This document shows positions 9,422 to 17,989 of a DNA stretch of 48,951 bases, in pieces. The translations under genes and the position numbers were made by a program. The notes beneath the pieces are model-generated. The model was not told the origin of the DNA. It made no database searches and saw nothing but the letters and a program-made list of their open reading frames with translations. The DNA comes from an uncultured Caulobacteraceae bacterium (lineage in GTDB: Bacteria; Pseudomonadota; Alphaproteobacteria; Caulobacterales; Caulobacteraceae): the NCBI GenBank assembly GCA_903872075.1, contig CAIQJF010000016.1:1-48951 (forward strand), written 5' to 3'. How positions within the stretch are numbered: position 1 is the first letter of the stretch; every line of letters begins with the position of its first letter.

Positions 9422-10587
9422 TGTCCCTTAGCCAGCACGCCTTCGCCCGAACCGATACGTCCCGCTGGGCCCAGTGGTGGTGGACGACCGACAGATGGCT
9501 GCTCGGCGCGACGGCCGCGCTTATCGTGGTCGGCGTGCTTCTGCAGTTCGGAACCAGCCCCGCGGCCGCTTCGCGGCTGGGCATCGCCTGGCCATTCCAC
9601 TTCGCCGTCCGCCAGAGCATCTTCGCGGGCTTCGGGGTCGCCATCGTCCTGGCGACATCTCTGCTGACGCCCAAGGGCGTGCGCCGCGTCGCCTTCTTCG
9701 TCTATGTCGCGGCGATCCTGGCAATGCTGGCCTTGCCTTTCCTGGGCCATAACGCCAAGGGCGCCACCCGCTGGGTCGAGTTCGCGGGATTTGCCCTCCA
9801 GCCCTCCGAGTTCATGAAGCCGGCGCTTCTGGTGCTCGTGGCCTGGATGTTCGCCGAGGCCCAGAAGGGAGACGTGCCGGGCGTTTCCATTGCCTTTGGC
9901 CTCTATGCCGCCGCCGTGGTTCTGCTGCTGCTCGAGCCGGATATCGGCCAGACCGCTCTGATCACCGCCGCCTTCGGCGCCGCGTTCTGGGTGGCGGGGG
10001 TGCCCATCAGCTGGATCATGGGCATGGGCGCCACAGCCATCGTCGGTCTGGGCAGCACCTATTGGATCTTCCCGCACGTCGCCAATCGCCTGCATCTGTT
10101 TCTGGCCGCCAAGCCTTCGGAGCCGGGTCAGGTGGAGCGCGCGGCCCAGGCCATCGCGGCGGGCGGCGGCTTCGGCCGCGGGCCGGGCGAGGGCGTTATG
10201 AAGGTGCAGATTCCCGACATGCACACCGACTTCGCCTATTCGGCGGCGGCTGAGGAGTATGGCCTGTGGTTGTCCCTGATTCTGATCGCCCTCTTCGCTC
10301 TGCTTGTCATCCGGGGGCTCTACAAGGCGATGAAGATCTCCGATCCCTACGAGCAGGTGGCCGCGGCGGCTTTGTTCGTGATGGTCGGCATGCAGGCCTT
10401 CATCAATATCGTGGTCAATCTCGGTCTCGCGCCGACCAAGGGCATGACCCTGCCTTTCATCTCCTATGGCGGCTCGTCGATGCTGGCGATGAGCCTGACC
10501 ATGGGCATGGCCCTGGCGCTGACCCGTCGTCAGCCTGGCGCCTATATGGCTGAAGACGGGCGTGACGAGGCGGACGCCTTTGGCTGA
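9421..10587 (+). CDS. ftsW: Septal peptidoglycan glycosyltransferase FtsW (SEDS family)
   Basis: FtsW is a polytopic SEDS protein that polymerises lipid II at the septum together with FtsI. The 388-residue product has about ten predicted membrane segments. Conserved blocks include NAKGATRWVEFAGFALQPSEF, LLEPDIGQTALI, GPGEGVMKVQIPDMHTDF and TLPFISYGGSSMLAM. The ATG at 9421, one base inside the murD stop, is preferred over the GTG immediately before it. The 3' end overlaps the proposed murG start by 26 bases. The short cytoplasmic N-terminus carries several Trp residues (WAQWWWTTDRW). Confidence 0.96.
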   Translation: MSLSQHAFARTDTSRWAQWWWTTDRWLLGATAALIVVGVLLQFGTSPAAASRLGIAWPFHFAVRQSIFAGFGVAIVLATSLLTPKGVRRVAFFVYVAAILAMLALPFLGHNAKGATRWVEFAGFALQPSEFMKPALLVLVAWMFAEAQKGDVPGVSIAFGLYAAAVVLLLLEPDIGQTALITAAFGAAFWVAGVPISWIMGMGATAIVGLGSTYWIFPHVANRLHLFLAAKPSEPGQVERAAQAIAAGGGFGRGPGEGVMKVQIPDMHTDFAYSAAAEEYGLWLSLILIALFALLVIRGLYKAMKISDPYEQVAAAALFVMVGMQAFINIVVNLGLAPTKGMTLPFISYGGSSMLAMSLTMGMALALTRRQPGAYMAEDGRDEADAFG

Positions 10588-11686
10588 TCGGCAACGGGCG
10601 TCACGCAAGATCGCCGTCATCGCCGCCGGTGGCACCGGGGGTCATCTGTTTCCAGCCCAGGCGCTCGCCGAGATTCTGGGCGCGCGGGGCTGGCGCATCG
10701 TCCTGGCGACGGATGACCGTGTGGGCAACCTCACCTTGACCTTTCCGGCCGAACGGATCGTCACCCTGGCCTCGGCGACGATCCGCCGCGGCGACCTCTT
10801 CGGTCTGCCGAAGGCGGCCTGGGCCATTCTGCAGGGCGTCCTTCAAGGGCGCGCGGCGCTGCGGGAGATTGATCCCGCCGTCGTCGTCGGCTTCGGCGGC
10901 TATCCCTCTATTCCCGCCGTGCTCGCCGCGCTCACCCAGGGCCGTCCCACGGTCATCCACGAACAGAATGCGGTCTCAGGCCGCGCCAATCGCTTTCTGG
11001 CGCCCTTCGTCACGGCGATCGGCTGCGCCTTTCCGACCCTGGCCAAGGCCAGCGCGCGAACCCAGGCCCGGGCGGTGGTGGTCGGCAATCCCGTCCGGCC
11101 CGAGATCCGCGCCCTGATCGACACGCCCTACGAGCCGCCCACAGACCAGATTCGCCTCTTAATCACCGGCGGAAGCCAGGGCGCGCGACTGCTCTCGGAG
11201 CTGGCGCCGGCCGCTCTGGCCGCCCTGCCTGAGGATCTTCGCAACCGCCTCCGCGTCGAGCAGCAGACCCGTCCGGAATCCCTGGCCATCGCGCGCAAAG
11301 TCTATGACGACGCTTTGATTGACGCCGAACTGGCGCCCTTTTTCCGGGACATGGCCGGTCTCCTGGCTCGCGCCCACCTCGTCATCGGCCGGGCCGGCGC
11401 CTCCACGGTGAGCGAACTGGCCGTCGCCGGGCGCCCGTCGATCCTCATTCCGCTCGGCGTGGCCCTGGACGATGATCAGGGACAGAACGCCAGGATGTTG
11501 TCCGAAACCGGCGGCGCTGAGGTCGCCCTCGAGCGTGACCTCACCCAGGCGGCGATGACCGCCGCCCTGGCGACGCTGCTGACGAACCCCGCGCGCCTAG
11601 CCCGGATGGCGGCTGCCGCCCGCAAGCTCGCACGCCCCGACGCGGCGGAACGTCTCGCCGATCTCGTGGAGCGTGTGGCGCGGTAA
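10562..11686 (+). CDS. murG: Lipid II synthase MurG (GlcNAc transferase)
   Basis: MurG is a GT-B fold enzyme at the inner face of the membrane that adds GlcNAc to lipid I, making lipid II. Seen: the N-terminal glycine loop AAGGTGGHLFPAQAL, VVGFGGYPSIP, HEQNAVSGRANR, the central LLITGGSQGARLL and the donor-site GRAGASTVSELAV, all standard. The GTG at 10562 gives 374 residues and a 26-base overlap with ftsW. An in-frame TTG at 10580, better spaced from a GAGG at 10567-10570, would give a shorter N-terminus and an 8-base overlap, so the start is uncertain. After murG the cluster has its first sizeable gap. Confidence 0.96.
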   Translation: MTRRTPLADRQRASRKIAVIAAGGTGGHLFPAQALAEILGARGWRIVLATDDRVGNLTLTFPAERIVTLASATIRRGDLFGLPKAAWAILQGVLQGRAALREIDPAVVVGFGGYPSIPAVLAALTQGRPTVIHEQNAVSGRANRFLAPFVTAIGCAFPTLAKASARTQARAVVVGNPVRPEIRALIDTPYEPPTDQIRLLITGGSQGARLLSELAPAALAALPEDLRNRLRVEQQTRPESLAIARKVYDDALIDAELAPFFRDMAGLLARAHLVIGRAGASTVSELAVAGRPSILIPLGVALDDDQGQNARMLSETGGAEVALERDLTQAAMTAALATLLTNPARLARMAAAARKLARPDAAERLADLVERVAR

Positions 11687-11764
11687 GGTCGGGTTCGAAT
11701 TTCATCATAATGCAATGTTGACGCGCCATAAGATTGCAATTCGCGACCATTCCGGCTATCGATC

Positions 11765-11769
11765 GAGTC
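11765..11769. promoter_or_regulatory. GANTC (CcrM-type methylation) site in the murG/VapB-like gap
   Basis: GAGTC lies in the 114-base gap between murG and the next small gene, 32 bases before its ATG. In Caulobacter, GANTC sites in promoters can tie transcription to the methylation state during replication. Whether this one is functional cannot be told. A TTGACG at 11718-11723 could be a -35 element, but no convincing -10 follows at the right spacing. Confidence 0.3.
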
Positions 11770-11800
11770 GGGCGCCTCATTCCAGGCTGGAGCGAATGCG

Positions 11801-12061
11801 ATGTTGCAGACGGCGGCAATCATTTGGGTGAATGGCGAGCAGGCGGTCTGTCTGCCACGCGCGTTCTGGCAAGGCGGCGATACGGTGCGGGTCGACCAAC
11901 GTGGGTCCTGCCTGGTTCTCCTGCCCCCAGGCCCTTCGCCCGACCTGCGGTGGCGTGAACTGTCTCCGGCCGAGCGGCGCGCGGAAATCTTCGCCCTCTT
12001 CGGCGCCTTGCCGGCGAACGACGACGCCGTGCCCGCGTCCGACACCAACCTGTCGGAGTAG
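11801..12061 (+). CDS. Small VapB/AbrB-like protein, orphan antitoxin-type
   Basis: An 86-residue protein lying between murG and murC. Its first 45 residues resemble VapB-type antitoxins of the SpoVT/AbrB swapped-hairpin fold: VNGEQAVCLP at residues 10-19 matches the family pattern NGRSQAVRLP, followed by a hydrophobic/basic strand DTVRVDQRGSCLVLLP. The usual Arg of the RLP triplet is Cys here. The C-terminal half (ELSPAERRAEIFALFG) is predicted helical and could be a partner-binding arm. No PIN-domain toxin or any other gene fits into the 67 bases before murC. The ATG at 11801 has GGAG upstream. It could be a DNA-binding regulator of the cluster or a remnant antitoxin. The family assignment is by eye. 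Confidence 0.7.
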   Translation: MLQTAAIIWVNGEQAVCLPRAFWQGGDTVRVDQRGSCLVLLPPGPSPDLRWRELSPAERRAEIFALFGALPANDDAVPASDTNLSE

Positions 12062-12128
12062 TTCCCGCTTCTTGCCGCAGGCCGCGCTTAGGCTTTGCGG
12101 TCGAGGCGATTTGGGATAGCTCGGCGCC

Positions 12129-13553
12129 ATGCACCGTCGACCCGCGCCCTTCGATCTTGGTCCAGTCCACTTCATCGGGATCGGCGGCATAGGCATGAGC
12201 GGCATCGCCGAAATCATGCTTCGGCGCGGCTATACCGTTCAGGGGTCCGACGCGCGGGAAAGCGCCAACACTGACCGGCTGCGCCAGCTCGGCGCGAAGG
12301 TGTTCATCGGGCATCGGCCCGAGAACATCGAAGGCGCCTCGGCGATCGTCTATTCGAGCGCGATAAGGTCGGACAATCCGGAGATGGCGGCCGGCCGCGC
12401 TGGTCGCGTGCCGCTGGTCCGGCGGGCGGAGATGCTCGCCGAACTCATGCGTCTGCTGTTCTCCGTGGCGGTGGGCGGCACACACGGCAAGACGACAACG
12501 ACGTCCCTCGTGGCGGCTTTGCTCGACGCGGGCGGCGTCGATCCGACCGTGGTCAACGGCGGGATCATCAACGCCTATGGCGCGAACGCAAAGGTCGGCG
12601 GCGGCGAGTGGATCGTGGTCGAGGCCGATGAGAGCGACGGCACGTTCCTCAAGCTGCGCTCGACGGTCGCCGTGGTTACCAATATCGATCCTGAACATCT
12701 GGACCACCACGGCGACTTTGAAACGCTGAAGGCAGCCTTCCGCGACTTCGTCCAGAACATCCCCTTCTATGGCTTCGCCGTACTCTGCATCGACCATCCC
12801 GTGGTGCAGGACCTGGCGGCGGCGATCGAGAACCGCCGCACGATCACCTATGGCGTCAATCCACAGGCGGAGGTGCGCGCCCTCAATGTCGCCATGGGGC
12901 CGGACGGCGCCACGTTCGACGTCCAGATTACCGAGGCCGACGACAGCCGCACGCTGATCGAGAACCTGGCCATGCCCATGGCGGGCCAGCACAATGTGCT
13001 CAACGCCCTGGCGGCGATCGCCGTCGCGCGTGAGCTCGGCGTCGGCGCCGAGGATATTCGCGCGGGGCTGGCGGCGTTCGGCGGTGTCCGGCGGCGCTTC
13101 ACCACCACCGGCCTGGTCAATGGCGTGCGGGTGATCGATGACTACGGGCATCATCCCGTGGAGATCGCCAGCGTGCTGGCCGCGGCCCGGTCGATGACCC
13201 AGGGCCGGGTGGTCGCGGTCGTCCAGCCGCACAGGTATTCGCGCCTTCGCGATCTCTTCCCCGAGTTCTGCCGCTGCTTCAACGACGCCGACCGGGTGCT
13301 CGTGGCCGACGTCTATCCCGCCGGCGAAGCGCCGATCCCCGGTTTTGATCGCGACGCGCTGGTGGAGGGCGTGCGGCGTCACGGCCACCGCCATGTCTCG
13401 GCCGTGCAGAGTCCGGACACGCTGGCGAGCATGATCGCTCCCGAGGTGTCGGCCGGCGACCTCGTGATCTTCCTCGGCGCGGGCGACATAACCGCCTGGG
13501 CCTACGCCCTTCCCACACAGTTGCAGGCCCTCGGCGGGCCACCCGCGGCATGA
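12129..13553 (+). CDS. murC: UDP-N-acetylmuramate:L-alanine ligase MurC
   Basis: MurC attaches L-alanine to UDP-MurNAc, the first peptide-stem step. The 474-residue product shows the N-terminal UDP-binding loop [16 protein letters not shown], the ATP loop [17 protein letters not shown] and [23 protein letters not shown] and the C-terminal [14 protein letters not shown] complete the family set. No clear Shine-Dalgarno sequence precedes the ATG. Upstream is a 67-base gap after the VapB-like gene. Downstream it overlaps murB by 4 bases (ATGA). Confidence 0.97.
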   Translation: MHRRPAPFDLGPVHFIGIGGIGMSGIAEIMLRRGYTVQGSDARESANTDRLRQLGAKVFIGHRPENIEGASAIVYSSAIRSDNPEMAAGRAGRVPLVRRAEMLAELMRLLFSVAVGGTHGKTTTTSLVAALLDAGGVDPTVVNGGIINAYGANAKVGGGEWIVVEADESDGTFLKLRSTVAVVTNIDPEHLDHHGDFETLKAAFRDFVQNIPFYGFAVLCIDHPVVQDLAAAIENRRTITYGVNPQAEVRALNVAMGPDGATFDVQITEADDSRTLIENLAMPMAGQHNVLNALAAIAVARELGVGAEDIRAGLAAFGGVRRRFTTTGLVNGVRVIDDYGHHPVEIASVLAAARSMTQGRVVAVVQPHRYSRLRDLFPEFCRCFNDADRVLVADVYPAGEAPIPGFDRDALVEGVRRHGHRHVSAVQSPDTLASMIAPEVSAGDLVIFLGAGDITAWAYALPTQLQALGGPPAA

Positions 13554-14455
13554 GCTGGCGCGCCGACCTGCCGCCCGTGCGCGGACGTCTGCTGTTTGAC
13601 GAGCCGCTCGCGCCGTTCACCTGGCTGCGGGTGGGCGGGAACGCCGACGCCCTGTTTCTGCCGGCGGACGAAGAGGATCTGGCGGCGGTGTTGCGCGCCC
13701 TGCCGCCGGAGGTCCCCGTCACCGTGCTCGGCGTCGGATCGAATGTCATTGTCCGCGACGGCGGCGTCGAGGGCCTTGTGATCCGGCTTGCCGGCCGCGC
13801 CTTCGGCGAGATCGCGATCGAACCCGAGGATAACCGCGTGATCGCCGGCGCCGCCGTCCTCGATTCGGCCTTGGCCCGGGCGGCCGCGGGCGCGGGAATC
13901 GGCGGACTGGAGTTCTTCGCCGGCATCCCGGGCACGGTGGGTGGAGCCCTGACCATGAACGCCGGCTGCTATGGCGGCGAGACAGGCGACTGGCTCAGCG
14001 TGGCCTGGGGCCTGGATCGTTCGGGCGCGCCCAAGGTCTTTACTGTGGCCGACTTCGCCTTCGGCTACCGGCACAGCTCCGCGCCAAGGGACATCATCTG
14101 GACCGCGGCGGTCTTTCAGGGCCGGCCGGGGGACTCCGCCGGGATCCAGGAGGCGATGACCGCCATCACCCGCCGCAGGGAAACCACCCAGCCGATCCGG
14201 GAAAAGACCGGCGGTTCGACTTTCAAAAACCCGCCCGGACATTCGGCCTGGAAGTTGGTGGACAACGCGGGATGGCGCGGGAAGCCCTGGGGCGGCGCGA
14301 TGTTCTCGCCGCTGCATGCGAATTTCCTGATCAATACCGGCGACGCCACGGCGGCGGATCTCGAGGACCTGGGCGAAGCCGTTCGCGAGGACGTGCTGAA
14401 AAAGTTCGGCGTGGCCCTCGAATGGGAAATCAAGCGTATCGGCCGCCGAAACTGA
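13550..14455 (+). CDS. murB: UDP-N-acetylenolpyruvoylglucosamine reductase MurB
   Basis: MurB is an FAD- and NADPH-dependent enzyme that reduces the enolpyruvyl group to make UDP-MurNAc. The 301-residue product has the FAD-binding blocks [34 protein letters not shown] and [20 protein letters not shown]. The C-terminal substrate domain has [20 protein letters not shown], with the catalytic serine in GGSTFKNP. The compact length fits the shorter MurB type common in alphaproteobacteria. It overlaps murC by 4 bases and is followed by a 66-base gap before ddl. Confidence 0.96.
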   Translation: MSWRADLPPVRGRLLFDEPLAPFTWLRVGGNADALFLPADEEDLAAVLRALPPEVPVTVLGVGSNVIVRDGGVEGLVIRLAGRAFGEIAIEPEDNRVIAGAAVLDSALARAAAGAGIGGLEFFAGIPGTVGGALTMNAGCYGGETGDWLSVAWGLDRSGAPKVFTVADFAFGYRHSSAPRDIIWTAAVFQGRPGDSAGIQEAMTAITRRRETTQPIREKTGGSTFKNPPGHSAWKLVDNAGWRGKPWGGAMFSPLHANFLINTGDATAADLEDLGEAVREDVLKKFGVALEWEIKRIGRRN

Positions 14456-14479
14456 TCATCGCCCTTAACAGGGCGCCGC

Positions 14480-14484
14480 GAGTC
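14480..14484. promoter_or_regulatory. GANTC site in the murB-ddl gap
   Basis: GAGTC lies 38 bases before the ddl start codon, in a 66-base gap. A small perfect hairpin GCCCT/AGGGC (14461-14465/14470-14474) precedes it. The gap could hold an internal promoter, but no confident -35/-10 pair was seen. Confidence 0.3.
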
Positions 14485-14521
14485 AGACACAAGCTGAGCG
14501 ACGACTTGTTTCGGAGTTCCA

Positions 14522-15469
14522 ATGTCACTGCCTCTCGCCGGCCGCCATGTCGCCGTTCTGATGGGAGGTCTCTCCGCGGAGCGTGAGGTCAGTCTTGTGT
14601 CGGGCGCCGCCTGTGCTGACGCCTTGGAACGTCTTGGGGCGCGTGTCAGCCGCGTCGACGCCGGCCGCGATCTGGCCGCGGTGCTCACCGGCCTTCGACC
14701 TGACGTCTGTTTCAACGCCCTGCACGGCGCCTGGGGCGAGGACGGCTGCGTCCAGGGCGTGCTGGAAACACTGGGTTTGCCTTACACGCACTCCGGCGTT
14801 CTTGCGTCGGCCCTGGCTATGGACAAGGCCAAAGCCAAGGCGGTCCTGTCCGCCGCGGGCGTGAAGGTCCCCGGGGGCGGCCTGTTCAGTCGCTTCGACG
14901 CCGGCCGGCGGCACGTGCTGCCGCCGCCCTATGTGGTCAAGCCCAACGCCGAGGGGTCGTCGGTGGGCGTCTTCCGTATCTTCGAAGGCGCCAATTCGCC
15001 GCCGGAGGCGCTGCTCGATCCGTCCTGGGCCTTCGGTGACGAGGTCATGGTCGAGCCTTATGTGCGCGGCCTTGAACTGGCTGTAACGGTCATGGGCGAC
15101 CGGGCCCTGATGGTCACCGAGATCGAGGCGACCACCGGCTTCTACGACTATGAGGCGAAGTATGGGGAGGGGGGCTCGCGGCACATTCTGCCTGCCCGGA
15201 TCCCCGAGACGGTCGCGAAGGCCGCCAAACGTCAGGCCGCGCTCGCCCATGCCGCACTGGGGTGCTCAGGACTGACCCGAAGCGACTTTCGTTATGACGA
15301 CATTAACGACCTTCTGGTCCTTTTGGAGGTCAATACCCAGCCTGGGATGACGCCCACCTCGCTCGCGCCGGAGCAGGCGGCGCATAACGGGTGCGGCTTT
15401 GACGAGCTGGTCTTGTGGATCACGGAGAATGGGTATGCCCGTAGCGGCGCTCAGGGATCGACGCGGTAA
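14522..15469 (+). CDS. ddl: D-alanine:D-alanine ligase Ddl
   Basis: Ddl makes the D-Ala-D-Ala dipeptide used by MurF and belongs to the ATP-grasp superfamily. The 315-residue product begins with the conserved [17 protein letters not shown]. Further blocks are [51 protein letters not shown] (ATP-grasp) and [20 protein letters not shown], which carries the metal-binding residues. Length is normal (E. coli DdlB 306). The ATG is preceded by CGGAG. The 3' end overlaps ftsQ by 35 bases. Confidence 0.97.
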   Translation: MSLPLAGRHVAVLMGGLSAEREVSLVSGAACADALERLGARVSRVDAGRDLAAVLTGLRPDVCFNALHGAWGEDGCVQGVLETLGLPYTHSGVLASALAMDKAKAKAVLSAAGVKVPGGGLFSRFDAGRRHVLPPPYVVKPNAEGSSVGVFRIFEGANSPPEALLDPSWAFGDEVMVEPYVRGLELAVTVMGDRALMVTEIEATTGFYDYEAKYGEGGSRHILPARIPETVAKAAKRQAALAHAALGCSGLTRSDFRYDDINDLLVLLEVNTQPGMTPTSLAPEQAAHNGCGFDELVLWITENGYARSGAQGSTR

Positions 15470-16382
15470 TTCCGGCGCCAGGACGCGGTCGTCCGCGGAC
15501 CGCGCGCGTCCGCGCGTCGCGCGCCCCGCTGCCGCGGCTCCCTCGAAACTTCACGCGGCCCGCACGATCGGCATCAAGCCCTGGGCCGCCGCGGCCTTCG
15601 CCGCACTGCTGGCTCTTCTGGTGATGGTGGCGGCGCTGGCCACCGGCGGTCGCGGTGAGCGCCTCGCCGAGGCCGGACGGTCCATTGTGTCCGCAGCCGG
15701 CGCGATGATCGATGACGCCAGAGAGGCGCTCGACAGTCGCGCGCTCTGGGTCGCGGCGCCGATCGGTGAGGTTCATCTGCAAGGCGCTTCGCGCGCATCG
15801 CAGCAGGAGATTCTCCGCGCCGCCGCCGTCCGGCCGGGCGACTCCCTGCTGTCGATCGACTTGAACGCCGTGCGCGCGCGCGTCGAGCAGGTGGGGTGGG
15901 TTGACCATGCCACGGTCATTCGCCTCTGGCCGGGCACCGTGGTGATCGCGGTCACCGAGCGGCCGCTGCTGGCGGTGTGGCAACACGCCGGCCGGCGCGA
16001 TGTCATCACGGCCAACGGCCGGGTGGTGGGCGCCGTTGACGCCAGCCATTTCCCGCGGTTGCCGCGGATCATCGGCGATGGCGCCAATCTCCAGGCTGCC
16101 GCCATCCTTCCGGTTCTGGCCCAGCATCCGCGGCTGATGCAGCGCGTGACGGCCATTCGCCGCGTGGACACGCGACGGTGGGATCTCCTGTTGCGGGATG
16201 GCGGCGCTGTGCTCCTGCCGGCGTCAGATGAGGCCGCCGCGCTGGTCCGTCTCGATCGTCTCGACAAGTCGGGACACGTTCTCGATCTCGATGTCGCCAG
16301 GATCGACCTGCGCAGTTCGGAATTCACGGTGGTGCGGCCCCGCGTGGGCGTCGCCGCGGCCGCCAGCTCTCATGGGGTATAG
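15435..16382 (+). CDS. ftsQ: Cell division protein FtsQ
   Basis: FtsQ is a bitopic membrane protein whose periplasmic POTRA and beta domains recruit FtsL/FtsB. The start ATG at 15435 gives 315 residues. The frame is open further upstream but only within ddl. The N-terminal cytoplasmic tail is long and very basic (about 45 residues rich in Arg/Ala). One membrane segment follows (about 50-70, [18 protein letters not shown]). The POTRA domain begins at about 100 with [17 protein letters not shown] and contains [21 protein letters not shown] 35-base overlap with ddl places it in the same operon. ftsA follows after 3 bases. Confidence 0.93.
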   Translation: MPVAALRDRRGNSGARTRSSADRARPRVARPAAAAPSKLHAARTIGIKPWAAAAFAALLALLVMVAALATGGRGERLAEAGRSIVSAAGAMIDDAREALDSRALWVAAPIGEVHLQGASRASQQEILRAAAVRPGDSLLSIDLNAVRARVEQVGWVDHATVIRLWPGTVVIAVTERPLLAVWQHAGRRDVITANGRVVGAVDASHFPRLPRIIGDGANLQAAAILPVLAQHPRLMQRVTAIRRVDTRRWDLLLRDGGAVLLPASDEAAALVRLDRLDKSGHVLDLDVARIDLRSSEFTVVRPRVGVAAAASSHGV

Positions 16383-16385
16383 GTA

Positions 16386-17729
16386 ATGCAGGCTGTCATG
16401 GAACGACGCGCGCAGGCGGGCCTTGGCCGTCGCGACGGCCGTGAGGGGTTGAAGCTCAGCCTGGGCCGCTCGCCGGTGTTCGCCGCGGTGGATCTGGGCG
16501 CATCGAAGGTAGCCTGTTTCATCCTCAAACCCGATGGCGTTCGCCGGACGGAACGGACTCTCACCACCGCCGGAGTCGGCTACGTCCAGTCACGCGGCGT
16601 GCGCGGAGGCGCCATCGTCGATGTGGCCGAGGCCTCCCGCGCCATCGCCCAGGCCGTGGAGCGGGCCGAAGCCATGGCCGGGCTAGATATTCACGCGGTC
16701 ACGATCGTGACGTCCTGCGGCCAGCTGGCCAGCCATCGCGTCTCGGCCAAGGTCGCGATCGGCGGACGCCCCGTCACCGACGTGGATCAGTCACGCGCGG
16801 TCTCCCAGGCCATGGCCAATCTCAAGCTGAACCGGCGTAAGGCCATCCATATGCGTCCGATCGCTTGGTCCGTGGACGGACAAGGTCACGTTCAGGATCC
16901 CCGCGGCATGTCCGGACGGGCCCTTGGGTTGGAGATGCTGGTGGTTTCCATGAAGGAAGGCGTCCACCAGACCTTGGCCCACTGCGTCGAGCGCGCGCAT
17001 CTGGAGTTCGAGGGCGTGGTTGCCTCGCCCTACGCGTCCGCTCTGGCGGCTTTGGAAGAAGACGAGATGGAACTCGGGTCCATCTGCATCGACATGGGCG
17101 GCGGTTCGACCTCGGTGGCCGTGTTCGCCGGCGGAGCCTTGGTGCATGTGGACAGTCTGCCGGTGGGCGGATCCCACGTGACCAAGGATGTGGCCCAGGG
17201 CCTGTCGACGTCGCTCGGCGGCGCCGAGCGGATCAAGACCCTGCACGGCTCGGCCATTGCCTCGGCCAATGAGGATCGCGAAATGATCGAGGCGCCGCCG
17301 CGCGGCGACGATCCTGGCGCCGGCCCGGTCACCGCCCCGCGGTCGATGCTCAAGGGCATCATCGCCCCGCGCGTCGAGGAAACCCTTGAAATCCTCAAGG
17401 AGCGCCTCAAGGCGGCCAATGCGCTGGAAATGGGCGCCGGCATCGTTCTCATCGGCGGCGCCAGCCAGCTGGCCGGTGTTCGCGAGGTGGCCACGCGCGT
17501 GTTCGACCGCAACGTCCGTCTGGGCCGCCCCGCCCGGATTCCCCACCTGGCCGACGCCGCGGCGGGGCCCGGGTTCTGCGCGGCCGCCGGCGTCCTGCAG
17601 CGCGCCGCGTTCGGACCGCGCGATCTCAGCCTGAAGATGGGCGCGCGCGCCGGTCGTCCCAGCCGGCCGGTCGATCCCAACGCCAACATGGTGGTCAAGG
17701 CCGCCGCCTGGCTCCGGGAAAACCTCTGA
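16386..17729 (+). CDS. ftsA: Cell division protein FtsA
   Basis: FtsA is an actin-fold ATP-binding protein that tethers FtsZ to the membrane. The 447-residue product has a 27-residue basic N-terminal extension, then FAAVDLGASKVACFI (phosphate 1), SHRVSAKVAIGGRPV (SHS2/1C region), SICIDMGGGSTSVAVF (phosphate 2) and GIVLIGGASQLAGVREVA (adenosine loop). It ends in an amphipathic helix, VVKAAAWLRENL, the expected membrane-targeting sequence. An internal insertion of about 20 residues around 300 is rich in Pro/Gly/Asp. A 260-base gap follows before ftsZ. Confidence 0.96.
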   Translation: MQAVMERRAQAGLGRRDGREGLKLSLGRSPVFAAVDLGASKVACFILKPDGVRRTERTLTTAGVGYVQSRGVRGGAIVDVAEASRAIAQAVERAEAMAGLDIHAVTIVTSCGQLASHRVSAKVAIGGRPVTDVDQSRAVSQAMANLKLNRRKAIHMRPIAWSVDGQGHVQDPRGMSGRALGLEMLVVSMKEGVHQTLAHCVERAHLEFEGVVASPYASALAALEEDEMELGSICIDMGGGSTSVAVFAGGALVHVDSLPVGGSHVTKDVAQGLSTSLGGAERIKTLHGSAIASANEDREMIEAPPRGDDPGAGPVTAPRSMLKGIIAPRVEETLEILKERLKAANALEMGAGIVLIGGASQLAGVREVATRVFDRNVRLGRPARIPHLADAAAGPGFCAAAGVLQRAAFGPRDLSLKMGARAGRPSRPVDPNANMVVKAAAWLRENL

Positions 17730-17814
17730 TCACCGGCCGCGGATATTTTTCTTGCGCCGCCACGCGCGCACAAACGCCTCCGCGTGTCCGGCATTCCCGC
17801 GCATTCCATTGCGA

Positions 17815-17840
17815 CGTCAGGATTTTTCCGCTCCCTGACG
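17815..17840. repeat. Inverted repeat in the ftsA-ftsZ intergenic region
   Basis: CGTCAGG (17815-17821) and CCTGACG (17834-17840) form a perfect seven-base inverted repeat with a 12-base T-containing spacer. It lies about 40 bases upstream of the CtrA box and could be a regulator site or an RNA hairpin. The role is unknown. Confidence 0.45.
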
Positions 17841-17865
17841 GACAAGTGACGGTCGACGCCTCCGC

Positions 17866-17896
17866 GACTCAGCGTATGCAGTTAACGCAAGATTAA
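17866..17896 (+). promoter_or_regulatory. CtrA binding box and GANTC site upstream of ftsZ
   Basis: TTAA (17882-17885), seven bases, then TTAA (17893-17896) is a perfect match to the CtrA recognition pattern TTAA-N7-TTAA. A CcrM site GACTC lies 11 bases upstream (17866-17870). In Caulobacter crescentus, CtrA represses ftsZ and GANTC methylation promotes its transcription, so this arrangement suggests the same cell-cycle control. The box ends 93 bases before the ftsZ ATG. The exact -35/-10 elements could not be placed with confidence. Confidence 0.75.
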
Positions 17897-17989
17897 GCAT
17901 CGTGGTTGCTCAGTCGGGTCTTCCATCGAAGCGACCTGAGGGCGGGCAGGGGCTGAGACACCACAGACTATCGGAGGCCGCGGCGTAAG

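Noticed and set aside
17725..17755. Intrinsic terminator after ftsA
   Set aside because: CCGCGG followed by ATATTTTT suggests one, but the stem is too short to be convincing.
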